Assembly: GCA_000827495.1 (NCBI GenBank)
Contig: KN817522.1
Coordinates: forward strand, 372,001 to 436,000
Direction: 5' to 3'
Origin: Hypholoma sublateritium FD-334 SS-4
Lineage: Eukaryota > Basidiomycota > Agaricomycetes > Agaricales > Strophariaceae
Length of the DNA: 64,000 bases
Both the position numbers and the translations under genes were made by a program. Below, in pieces: positions 34,313-44,846 of this stretch. Positions within the stretch are counted from its first letter, which is position 1. Each line of letters opens with the position of its first letter. The notes under the pieces are model-generated. The model did not search any database and was not told the origin of the DNA. It was given only the letters and a program-made list of their open reading frames with translations.

Positions 34313-34560
34313 CTGATGCCGTCTTTAGCTAGGATTGCAACAGTGGTACGGAACTTACTTGTCTTGATCCTGAGCTAACACGCAGAATAGTGTCATCTGC
34401 GGTCTGAAGTTAGGTTAGAGAGAGTCCATCTGCACGGCAGTGACTGAGGTTGGTGTGTCAATCGCACCTGATCTCCATGCGTTCTGAATTCGCCAACATT
34501 TTGAGTAAACTTTCCCTGGGAGCTGAACTTTGTTTCCGGTTGCAAGAGAGAGGACATCTA

Positions 34561-35452
34561 TATCGGTGGGTGATGGAACAGTCAGCTCAGATGTAGGTCA
34601 CTGGTAAGGGAAAGAGCTGGGAGTGAGGTGTCGAGCCTTGGCTGTCCCTTAAGCTTGAAGATCCATTGCGGAGAAAGGGCCTAATAACAGTCTCAAAATC
34701 ACTCCCCGCGCTTATCTGACGACCGGCAATCAGCTGCACACCTCTGCACACCTGATGAAGCCAAGATGAAGCTCGCTTCTTGAATACAATCATGCAAGTC
34801 AATCACTTCGTGCCCTCCACTGTCCACTGTACCCCGGAAAAGCACCCGTGAAGCCCATTCACCATGCATTCCAATTTCCGGTCGCACGGCAAAAAAGCAT
34901 TAGTCTTGCATGACTTCAATCAAATGAGTGAAATCAAAGTGGAATCATTCAATATTTTCACTCGCCGGAAAGTCAAAACTTCGTATCCTGTCTGCAGAAA
35001 TCGACGACAAAGAAAAACGACCTGACTTGACTTCGACGTCGCGACTCGTCACTCCGTGCGGCGCATTTAATCATCTTCACGTGACTGTTATCGATGGGCG
35101 CGGAGTCTTGGCTAGTCTTGGGCAAGTCTTGGGCGGCGGGGCGCGTCGTTGGCTACTCAAGTACTCAGTACTCAACTCCCGTTTCGACTTTCTTCCGTTC
35201 TCCGCGCAGGGCAGCGTCTATCCACTTTTGACTGATTTTCCCGCTGAAGATCGCCGTGTAGAGTACTTGCCGCCAGCGGTCCTCCGTCAGCTTCTTGAGC
35301 GCCTATCAAGCCGATTCACCCCAACCCCTCAAGAAGACCGCAACAGCGCCTGCGCAACGCGAGCTCTGACGCCCGTGCAGGCACCGTGTCTCTGTATTCT
35401 CCTCCTCCGGTACCCCAATACGCCCCTCTTTAGGACGCCGTTTCGCTCTGCC
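34561..35452. other. Decayed 5' remnant and unrelated spacer between the membrane-protein copies
   Basis: Bases 34561-34890 align with the 5' exons of the downstream copy (about 36760-36930) but carry stops, so they look like a decayed 5' part of the membrane-protein gene. From about 34900 to 35452 the sequence is unrelated to either copy and no gene was recognised. Confidence 0.45.
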
Positions 35453-37262
35453 CGGCTTCCCCATCGTCCAGGCAAATTTTGGATGGTCACCCTGCCAGTA
35501 TCGAGTATGGCGCCTCCCAAAATAGAAATCCACAATGTCTGGCCCACTTCGATTTGCGCAATCTGACCTGATAGTTCGATGCCATTGGAAAAAGAGTTGT
35601 TCTTGAGGCATGTGACCACACGAAATAGGAACGAACAAGTTCTGAGAGCGTTACCGAGATTTTATGTCCATCTGGAGCGTAAGAATGGAAATCGATTGCG
35701 CATACAGGAACGTTCCGGTTGAGGGTGTCGAAGTCAAGGACATAAGGACCATTTCCGTCGTCTTTCTTTTTCCTAGCCATTCCACGCAAGGAACTTTGGA
35801 GGTGTGGTCGTCGGACCATTTGTGCAGCAACAATTTGAATGGCTTCCTCCTCATTTTGAACGTCGATGATCGAAGACGGCGGCATGTTCTTCGTTGAAAA
35901 CACAGCAATTCCTTGGAGTAACTTTGCACTTCCCACTCGCGCATGACGTGGTAGTCGATGGTGGCAAATAAGAGGGAGTCTCGTGCTGTAGGGAGGGGGC
36001 ATTTTACTTCATACGAAGGAGAATCAGGCACGAGAGTTGGTTTTCTCAACATCCCGGCAGAGGTTAGGGACCACATTGTTGTGTCAAGGTGTGTTTCCGT
36101 AGGTCCATAAGTCACGCATCGTAATTGCGACAAAACCTTTTCCAAAGCCTGACCTCGCGCATTCACAGTTACATCGTTTGAACGGACCCAGAAGTTGGAT
36201 TGATAACATGCTGACCGTATACCAGGGACGAAATGACAAGTGTTAGTGACCCAACTGACGCGACGCATGGTGGGGATGGATATTCTGGGTAGACCATCGA
36301 AAAGGAAGAACCCAGTGAGAGGTTCAATGTCCCATAGAAGGTCTGGGGATGTCCCGAGGGCAGCATAAAGAACGGTTGCAAGTAGAAGTCCAGCAGGCCA
36401 AGAGACTAGATCATTGGAGCGTGCTTGGGCGGCAACGCGGGGTAGCAAGGCGACAATGATGCCAATGACAGTTGTTAAAATTGGGAGAGGAAAGGTTATC
36501 GTGAAGCCCTGATAATGTTCGTCAACAGTTTGGACTGCAGTAACATAGGAACTTATGTACTTGTTTCAATCGTGGGCCAGCCTGCAGAGTGGCTTGCGCA
36601 GCGGTCTGAAGCTGGGTTAGATTACGTCCGTCTGCACAGCAGTAATTGGGGTGTGTCAACCGTACCTAGTCTCCATGCTTCCACCAACGCTTTGAGTAGA
36701 CTCTGCTTGGGAGATAACCTTCCCGTTGTAAGAACGCAGACATGGAATCGGTGGGTGGTAGAGAAATTTAGCTGGAATGTGGCTGTCACGATTTGTCGAG
36801 GTAAAGAAGGCGTCGAGCTTTGTTCGACCCTTTCTAGTAAGATCCTTTGGATTTTCGGGGCAAGGTCCACCAACCGTGAAGCACATTTATCACCGAGTCA
36901 CCATATTCCGGGCGCGCCGCAGAAGTCCCTTTAAGAGCAGCCTGAATCTGGGCCAAGAACGTGATATTCACTATATTATCTGACATCCAAGGGGTTAAGA
37001 CGCCACGGATTAGAGAGTTGAAACTTCGTGTGGCGCCTTCAGTAATCCCACCAGCCAACCACCACCAGGTGTCACCGGCAGTGTCAAGATGATCTAGGGA
37101 GATTCAATTTGTTATCTTCGGAAGTATGTCCAGGAGATTTGACCTCTCAAGTTTAGTTCCTCGGAGGATGTCGCAGATGCGTTTAAGAGCGAGTAATGAC
37201 CAATGGCCCCAGACGCTGGGAAAAGTAGGCGAAGCGCTGAAAAGCAAGCCTATAATAGCGCC
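35453..37262 (-). pseudogene. Truncated, frameshifted paralogue of the multi-pass membrane protein
   Basis: This copy resembles the gene at 32390-34312. Reading on the minus strand, a 5' segment (about 37080-37250) is followed by an in-frame TGA at about 37102 and then by LAGGITEGATRSFNSLIRGV. A frame break lies near 36880. The main exon homology (SNDLVSWPAG, LWDIEPLTGFFLFDGLPRIS, STKNMPPSSIIDV) breaks frame again near 35912 and 35640. Similarity stops abruptly at about 35453, just after VTIQNLPGRWGS. Everything encoding the last membrane spans is missing and replaced by unrelated DNA. Multiple independent lesions plus the missing C-terminal half make this a pseudogene. It is a useful guide to the original 5' exons of the family, since it extends further upstream than the better copy. 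Confidence 0.8.
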
Positions 37263-37715
37263 GAAATATTAAAGCTCAAATAGTGGTTTGCTTGAGGTTT
37301 GCCAGTTTGTTTTGATCTGCTGAGGTGGACTCAGAGGTGTTGAAAAATCCGCAGGCGAACACCATTTTATACCAAGATAGCACTTCGAGCCAAATAGCTG
37401 CATAACGAGCCTAGTAGTATCGTATGACTTCATTGTTTCGAAGTTGCCGTGAGCGCGGCGACTGGTTGGCTTTGATCAAGGTCAATCAAGGTCATGGTTA
37501 AGTATGTTCAAGTTCAAAAAGACGCGAGCGGTTGCGCCACCGGCCCGTGCCGAGCTTTGGCGAATTTCTCAATAATCGGGATAGTCAGCTTCAACAACTT
37601 GAAGTTGCCTTCCGCGCTCGCATCTGGGGACTGAGCGAACGCTGTCGGTGAGCTTGCACGAACTCTCTTCTATAACGCCAGATTCAAACTACTACGTCCA
37701 GGACGTGGGAAATAT
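37263..37715. other. Intergenic region upstream of PUS1
   Basis: This 453-bp stretch separates the pseudogene's 5' end from PUS1. It must hold the PUS1 promoter. No TATA box or other feature was recognised. Confidence 0.4.
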
Positions 37716-40039
37716 ATGTTAGCTGGCTGGTCAAGGTTGTCAAGTACACCCCGCCTGTTTTTAACAACAGCACCTTCCAGACTACCGTTGTCGCATCGCA
37801 ATCACCAGCGAGCACCTTTTCGGCAGCTATCAAATACATTCACAATGTCGGAAAACGCAGAACTGCACGAGACAGGCGAGAAAAGAAGAGGCGACTCTCC
37901 GGCGGCCGACGTTGCGTCATCGGAATCTAAACGCCCGCGGCTAGAGGACGAACTCGTCGCGTCCTCCAATGCAGTGCAAGAAAACGCTGAAGTAGCGAAT
38001 GTCCCTCCGACATCGTTAGAGGCGCCTACGGAGGTCGAACGCGAAGCGACCGCGTCCAGTAATACGGGCAAGGCTGAGCGCCCGAAGAAAAGATCGCACA
38101 GAGAAACCGAACCTAAGAATAAGCAGAAAGGACGCAAGGACTACCGAAATAGGAACGCTGAAGACGCCGCAAAAGCGGCAGCCGGCGAAGGAGAGGAGGC
38201 TGGCCCGAAAGCAATTCGGTACCCCAAGCGCCAGTGCTCCCTGCTGATGGGGTTCTGTGGCTCAGGCTACAGTGGGATGCAAATGTGCGTCGGGTTTCTC
38301 TATTTTCCTTGACATCGCGTGCCAATTGTAGTATCAGCCAGCCTGATCATACCAAGACAATTGAGGGCGTGCTATTCAAGGCCTTGGTGAAAGTTGGTGC
38401 AGTTTCTCAAGACAACGCCGACAACCCAACAAAGGTACGTCGCGCTGCACATGCTGAACAATATCTCTTCAATTTTACCTGCAATAGGTTAGCCTTGCGA
38501 GAGCGGCACGAACCGATGCAGGTGTTCATGCCGCTGGTAACGTCGTATCCCTCAAAATGATCATAACCATCCCCGGCGTCAGTGATCTCGTCGCACGAAT
38601 CAATGAGGAGCTACCTCCTGAGATCCGTGTCTGGGGATATGTAAGCCCTTATCTCTACTCATGACCAAGTTCATTCTGAACTCATATCCAGGGCAGGACT
38701 CAAAATTCATTCAATGCCCGGCTGTGAGCATCAATTCTACCACGAAAGCAATGTCGTATCTGATCCATTCACTGTTATGTAGATCATGCGACAGCCGAAA
38801 ATACACATACTTCTTCCCTACCTACTTACTCGTCCCACCCAAGCCGGGGTCGGGCCTTCACCGAGTATGGGCGGAACATGCTGCGAAATCTCCAGACGCG
38901 CTCGCAAAGTCGCCTATTTCGTATGATTTCCGGGAGGGCAAAGAATCAAGCGATCAGGATGAAGACATGGCCCGAAAGCGTTCGTGGAGAGTAGGCCCGG
39001 CGCAAATGGAGATTTTCCGAACCCTTGCAAGCAAATACGAGGGCACCCATAATTTCCATAATTTCACAGTCGGACGCGATTTCAAGGATCGCAGTAATAA
39101 CCGCTTCATGAAAAGCATCGAAGTACGTTACTCTTATTTCAGATATTCTAGTCTACAGCTTATGCCACTTTGCTCCAGGTTGCTGACCCGGTCGTCTACG
39201 GAGACACAGAGTGGATCAGTGTTCTCTTCCATGGACAGAGTTTCATGCTACATCAGGTGGGTGTTAATAATTCGTTCACGTTGCCGTTTGATTCTGATGA
39301 AATCACTACAGATTGTCAGTCCTCTTCTTAATTATACCCAGAGTGGATCGTATCTAACTATCATACATCCAGCGCAAAATGATGGGCATTCTGGTGCTTG
39401 GATGCCGAATGGGCACTCCTCCGCGCATCATCAGTGAAGTATGCTTGCTACATCTCGTATGTCACCGAGATCTTTTGCTAAAATCTTTTGACGTCAAGCT
39501 GTATGGGCAACGGTCAGTCTTCGTGCCAAAAATGCCATCGTTAGGGCTTCTTCTAGAAGAGCCACTATTTCACTCGTACAACGAAAAGATTGCAGCGATC
39601 AATGCCAACCTACCGGCCTCAGATCCGTTTGTCCGACCGGCCATCGACTTTGAAATCCACCATGAAAAGATGGACCATTTCAAGGAGGTGTTTATTTACA
39701 AGAACATGCGCGAAGTGGAGGATCGGGATGGACTGTAATTTTGTTTTCTTCTTCCGGTGTTGCACTTTCTGAACGATGAACAGATTTGACTCCTGGATCC
39801 GGACAATCGATGCATACGCGGGCAACGATCTCCTTTATCTCAATCCGACTGGCGCTGTCCCAGAAGCCGCTGTCATTAAACCCGGTGAAAAACGCGCGAA
39901 TCCGTTCAGAGAAAAGAGGAAATTCGATGCCACCAGCTTCCCCGCCGAAGGAAGTAAGCGGTTGCAGGACGAGGAAGAGGAAGAGTCCGATGAGGAGGCA
40001 GTGCTCAACAAGCACCAGCTCGAGGAGGCAGAAGGCTAG
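37716..40039 (+). CDS. PUS1: tRNA pseudouridine synthase 1 (TruA/PUS1 family)
   Basis: Isomerises uridines to pseudouridine in tRNAs and some snRNAs and mRNAs. The catalytic loop [13 protein letters not shown] is present at about 38500-38540 with its essential aspartate. Other family blocks are [70 protein letters not shown] and [18 protein letters not shown]. There are at least eight exons. Two in-frame starts exist. ATG 37716 adds 43 residues rich in Arg, Ser and Leu and free of acidic residues ([20 protein letters not shown] begins it), which resembles a mitochondrial presequence. ATG 37845 (MSENAELHE) gives a form with a nuclear-type Lys/Arg-rich leader. The tail is acidic ([14 protein letters not shown]). 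It converges with RPB4, 65 bp apart. Confidence 0.9.
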
Positions 40040-40104
40040 GGTATTAGCCGTGCGATGTTATGATACAAATTATTCGGTATATACAAGAATACAAGAATGC
40101 AAGA

Positions 40105-40759
40105 TCACGACTGGAACTTCCTCATTGTCTGGATCTCGTCGAGCAAGGCCTGAAGCCTGTCATCGTCGATTTTGACAAGACTGGGAAGAATTGAGTTGGC
40201 CGAAAATATCAATGGAAGGAGCCACTGAGATACTCACCTGGGGACGATGCTCTTCGCCTCCTCCGCGTCTGCGGGGCAGAGATTCGCGATCTGCGCCGTC
40301 TCAAACTGGGTGAGCTGCGGCTCGCGGCGGAGTGTCCTACAAGAAATAAACGTAAACATGAGCCACAACCCGCTGACAGTCAGGAAGCGATACGCACTCT
40401 CGCACAGCGCTCGCCGAGTCCGTCGTGTTGAACTTGGCGAATGTCTTCACGTACTCGAGCGTCTTGTTGTATACCCTGCACGACACAAGTGCCATTAGCA
40501 CATTCCTCTGCACGGTAACATCCAGCCGGCCGAACAGCACGTACGCAGTATCGGGCGCATCCTTGTCGCGGTTCTCAAGCAGGTATTTAACCTCCGAGAT
40601 GAGCAGGCAACCCGCGTTGTTGAACTCTGCGAAGAAGCGCGCCGCTCAGCTCGCTGCGAGGTGCCAAGGTCAAATCAATGGATATGTACCGGGTCCCAGC
40701 TTCAGCGCGGACGCATCTTCCTCCTCTGTGTTGGGCCGGTGTCGTAGTTTCGCAGACAT
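40105..40759 (-). CDS. RPB4: RNA polymerase II subunit RPB4
   Basis: With RPB7, forms the dissociable stalk of RNA polymerase II. Reading on the minus strand: ASALKLGPEFNNAGCLLISE, VKYLLENR, DTAYVLFGRLDVTVQRNVLM, YNKTLEYVKTFAKFNT, LTQFETAQIANLCPADAEEA, KSIVPSLVKIDDDRLQ and ALLDEIQTMRKFQS. The order and ending match eukaryotic RPB4. At least four exons are joined by short introns; the last begins at about 40195. The N-terminus is unclear. The only nearby ATG (40759, MSAKLRPAQ) lies one base out of frame with the following TEEEDASALKL. Either a small upstream exon joins at the acceptor before EEDAS (near 40728) or the sequence has an indel. The given start is therefore provisional. Confidence 0.85.
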
Positions 40760-41489
40760 GGCCAGAAAGCGCAATTTATGTAAGTTCAAAGGCTAGCCGC
40801 CGACCGGAGTCCGAATCAGGGCAAAAGGCGGGGAGTTGCTTGTGTATAGTCCCGACAGCACTGGACACTATAGCCAAATAACAGCGGCCCGACCTCGATC
40901 AATCGGGAGATCGGACCTGAGTTCCGTTTATGACATAATTGCCTGAGCCTGCGCGCTTACCGCCTTCCTGGCGCAACGCCGCCTCTTATTATCGCCCCGA
41001 TGTCCGAAACCACGCGGCGCAAAAGCGCGGGATTCGATATTATCTTATTTATTGCAGAGTAATGAACAACATAGGGCTCTATGGAGTACCCCCTCGCCCC
41101 TCGAGTCCTCTAATCAACTACGGGCTGGTTGCAGACAACGGCGGCAGCGTGACCCGCACCGAGCTCCAGCACCCCAGCTCTCCAACCTCTGTGGACTCTG
41201 CACGACATTAAAAGGGGGACAAATGGGAAGAAAGCGACAGCGGGGATCAGTACCAGGGGGAGCGAAGACACCATTACAACGGTCAAATATATATATAAGT
41301 ATCATCATGCAACACGTTCAACAGACAGAAAAACCAATGGGTGGCAGAAACAGTAAAAAAGACACAGAAAATAAGCCAAAGAAAGGACATCAAACATGAA
41401 ACGGAGGCGTTGAGTTCAACAGAGAATAGACGGTAAGAGAACGAACAACATCGCGACGTATACGTAAGAGTGTTTGTAAATGCGTACTT
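40760..41489. other. Intergenic region between RPB4 promoter and R3H-SUZ gene end
   Basis: This 730-bp gap should carry the RPB4 promoter and the 3' UTR of the next minus-strand gene. It is A-rich on the plus strand from 41330 to 41400. No further gene was recognised. Confidence 0.4.
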
Positions 41490-44400
41490 TTACATCGCGG
41501 ACGACGCTACAGCTGTTGCGTCCTTTTCGTGCGGAGGGTGCGCCAGCGACGCAAGGGTGGCGCTCGTATTCACATCCTGGGTGGCCACCCCATCTGGGCG
41601 CGCCTCGTCAACAAGCGACATCCCCACCAGCTGCCCAGCCAGGACCGCTGGACTTGCGACAGTATCGCCCTTGACCGCGCCCCCGTCCTTGCATTTGTCG
41701 CCCGGGGGCCGCTGGTGCGCTTGGCCATTCACTCCCGCGGGCCGCCTTGCGATCTTTGGGGGGGATGCCAAGTCACCAGGCTAAACAAAAAGAGGGATAA
41801 ATTACAAATTAAAAACCCGTTCACTGTTCGCATGACGCAGAGCAGACAGACCTTGGGAGAATTTTCTTCGTGTCTAATCACCGGGCTCTGGTGCGCCGAG
41901 CCAGGTGCCGACGCCGCCGCCACCGCGGCCGCAGCGCTGCCGGCCCCGTTTGCAATCGCGGGCGTGAGTACAGGCCGCGAGTTGCCCCAGGCGCCCGCGA
42001 CGACGGGTGTCCTCTTCTCCTGCGCGGCGCCGCCGGAGGTTAGCGGTGGGAAATCTGTCGCCTGCAAGTACACCGGCGGATGCGCTGATGTCGGTTGCCT
42101 AGGCGAGCCCTCGTTCGGCATCGGCGAGTTGTGTCCATTCGACCGCGGCGGCGAAATGGGCGACATCGTCCGCGAGCCCGTGTGCGAGAGATCGTGGTGG
42201 CGCGCGCCCGCCAGTGTCGGCTGCGCCTTCAAGCCGACGGCCCAGTCCGGGCGCGCGGGCAGCGGGTGCTGCGACGACGTCGTCGATGTGAATGTCCGCC
42301 GCGAGGAGGAGGACGTCGTAGATGACGACTGTCGGATGATTATCAATTAGTAAAAAAGGAAATGACATGATCTGGGACAATAACATACCGTCGATGAGAC
42401 GTCGTCGTTGGGAGAAGCACGGCTATTGCCGCCAGAGCTGCTATTACCAGACGGGCGGCGAGTCGTATTACTGAACCTGGGCCCCATCGCATCGCCCCCT
42501 CCAGGAATTACTGGAGCTGTGTATCCCACACCCACGCCTGGCCCATAGCTCGACCATGGCCCACGCGCAGGGGGCGCCAGCGAGCGACCGTTCTTCGCCC
42601 CATTTCCATTGGTGGGAATCCCGCCGCCGGGCGTCGCGCCATTCCGCGATGTTGTGCGGCCATTGTTCGGAGGAATCACCCCATTCCCGAGACCGTTTCG
42701 CGAACCGTTCGAACCATGGTTAAAGTGCCCGTTAGGCGCATGTCCCAGCTGATTTCCGTTCATGTTTCCTCGCGGCATCTCGTAACTCGGCTGCTGCTGA
42801 TGCTGCTGCTGATTGTGGTGATTGTGGTGCTGCTGCTGTGGCTGCTGATGCTGCGGCTGTGGGATCTGCTGCTGCTGGGGTGGCGACTGCAGAATATGCG
42901 GCGGCTGCGGCGGCCCTGGCTGGCCAGGGACCGGAGGTGGTTGGTAGTATCCGTTCATTGGATAGGTGTACCCATGACTTGGGTGCAAGAATGGCTGGTA
43001 CTGAGGCGAGTGAGCAGGAATCGAAGGCGGCATGCCCATGGGGTGGCCATTTTGCTGAGGTTGCTGCGGGAGGGGCATCTGCATTTGGTGCGGAGGAGAC
43101 TGCAATGGGGGTTGCTGCGGGTGAGGCGGCCATCCATAGTGGGGTGCGTAGTTCATCTGATGTGGCGACGAATAGGGCTCAGCGCCCGATGGTGTGGTGG
43201 GGTCAGGATTATTGTGCGGCGGCATTGGAGGGGGTGGCTGGTACGGGTTGTAGGGAGGGTAGTATGGGTACTGAGGCATAAAAGGTGGGCTGGGCCCTGG
43301 GCCAGGAGGAGAATACGGATACGCGTACTGATTCGCATAGTACACCTGATTTGGCTGAGAAGGATCATAAATGTGGCCCATTGGAGAATCATGCAACGAT
43401 GCGTAACTGAACGCCGGCGACGGTGCTCTGGAGTTGCGGGAGCTGCCGCCCGAGCCATTTGCGTGGAAGGAGCCCCCGTTACGAATCGAACGAGTGGACG
43501 AAGCCGAAGTGCTGCCAGGGCCGCCGCGTCTCCCGTCCTTCTTGTCGCGTGAGTTTGAGCCGGATGGCACGGACCACTCACTTTCGGTGGCAGGTGAACT
43601 TGCTGCATCGTCGGTGTCGCCGGCGCTGCTTCTGCCACCTGCACTCGTGGAAGCAGAGCCGTTGAGGCTCAGCGTCGAAGAGCTTGCACTCATGTCCTTG
43701 TCTTTGCCCTTCTCTTCGAAGTCCATGAAGATGCGGGATCGTGCTTCGTTGTAAGCGGCTTCTCGTTCTTCGATTGTCATGCGCTTTTTGTTGCCTGGGT
43801 TGCTTCGCCCGCCCAGGCTGCCGGACTCTGACTGTTCGACGTCTGAGAGGTCTTGATCATCGCCGGCAACCGAGCCAGCGTGAGAGTGAGCTTTGTTTCG
43901 GCGGTCGAGAACAGATCGCCGCATGATTTTAAAGGCGGGCTGCGCGGTCGATTCTGCGGGCACGAGCTCACAGATGCGCCTGTCAGGACTGGCGGCGGAA
44001 AAAATGATCAATATGGAACAAAAAAGGGGCGCTGGGAGACGTACATGCGACTCTCTGGGGTCGCCAGAACGAAGAGGCCCTTGCTGATAGGATCGCTCTC
44101 TGGTGTCAGACGGTAGTATGCCGAGCAGCGATGGACGAGCAGACGCTGGTAGGAGGTGGCCGGCGACATCTCCACGCGTTGTCTGCGGAGGATGTGATCA
44201 GCATGCTGGACACAGCCATTTCGCGGCGGGCACACGATCCCCCTGCCCGCCAACGGCGCCCGCGCGAGCAAGGGGCAGAAATGGGGACTGACCTGCGCTC
44301 CATGATGAGGGCCTCGAACGTTTCGCCGAGCTTGAGGACGTAGATTCTGTCCTTGCTCCTGAGCGCCTCGAGGATCTGGGGGTCGACATCGGGTGCAAGG

Positions 44401-44708
44401 GCGGCGCCGGGGACAAGGAGGCTGTCTCCGTCCGACACGGCGGGTGTGGGTGCGCTGAGGTCTGGATTGGGGGCCAATGAGGAAGATGTGATGGTGGCAT
44501 CGTCGTGGATGTTGGCATCCATGTAAGAGTAGGGCGGATTTGGGACGGCGGGGGCGGGCGAGGTGGCTGTTTGGGCAGGATGGTTGTCAGGGTAGGCTGT
44601 GTGCAGGACGGGGTCCGAGCGGGGGGCGGTGGGCGAGGGATCTGGCGGCGGCGACGGGGGTGTGAGGGGCTGGCGCTGTGTGGAGACGGGAGACGTACCG
44701 AGGGCCAT
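41490..44708 (-). CDS. R3H and SUZ domain RNA-binding protein
   Basis: Predicted cytoplasmic single-stranded nucleic-acid binder of the R3HDM/ARPP21 type. Exons run from MALGTSPVSTQRQPL at 44708. After a Pro/Ser-rich leader comes the R3H module: ILEALRSKDRIYVLKLGETF ends exon 1, and exon 2 gives TSYQRLLVHRCSAYYRLTPE, containing the R-x3-H pair. The next exon has ELVPAESTAQPAFKIMRR and the SUZ motif (KRMTIEEREAAYNEARSRIF, about 43690-43790). A very long low-complexity tail follows, rich in Pro, Gln, His and Asn (about 42720-43320), with a further Ser/Thr-rich exon (about 41850-42300) and a last exon starting at 41779 and stopping at 41490. The protein is about 950 residues. A plus-strand frame at 42716-43552 is only a shadow of the Gln/His repeats. 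Confidence 0.82.
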
Positions 44709-44846
44709 GTCAGACTTGCGTGCAGAGTCAAGGCATGGGTGGGCAGGAAACAGAAAATCTGAAAGCCGCATCCTCCTCACTGATCATCCCAGCAGCACCG
44801 TGGGTAAATTCATCAATATTCATATTATTCATCATGTACAACTAAT

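Noticed and set aside
34928..35566. Plus-strand open frame of 212 codons
   Set aside because: Its 3' part is antisense to the membrane-protein pseudogene and the rest shows no known domain or splice context.
42716..43552. Plus-strand open frame of 278 codons
   Set aside because: It is the reverse shadow of the Gln/His/Pro-rich tail of the R3H-SUZ gene; its Leu/Val/Arg composition follows from CAG/CAC repeats read backwards.
44505..44762. Gly/Arg-rich plus-strand frames near 44.6 kb
   Set aside because: They are antisense to the Pro/Ser-rich first exon of the R3H-SUZ protein.
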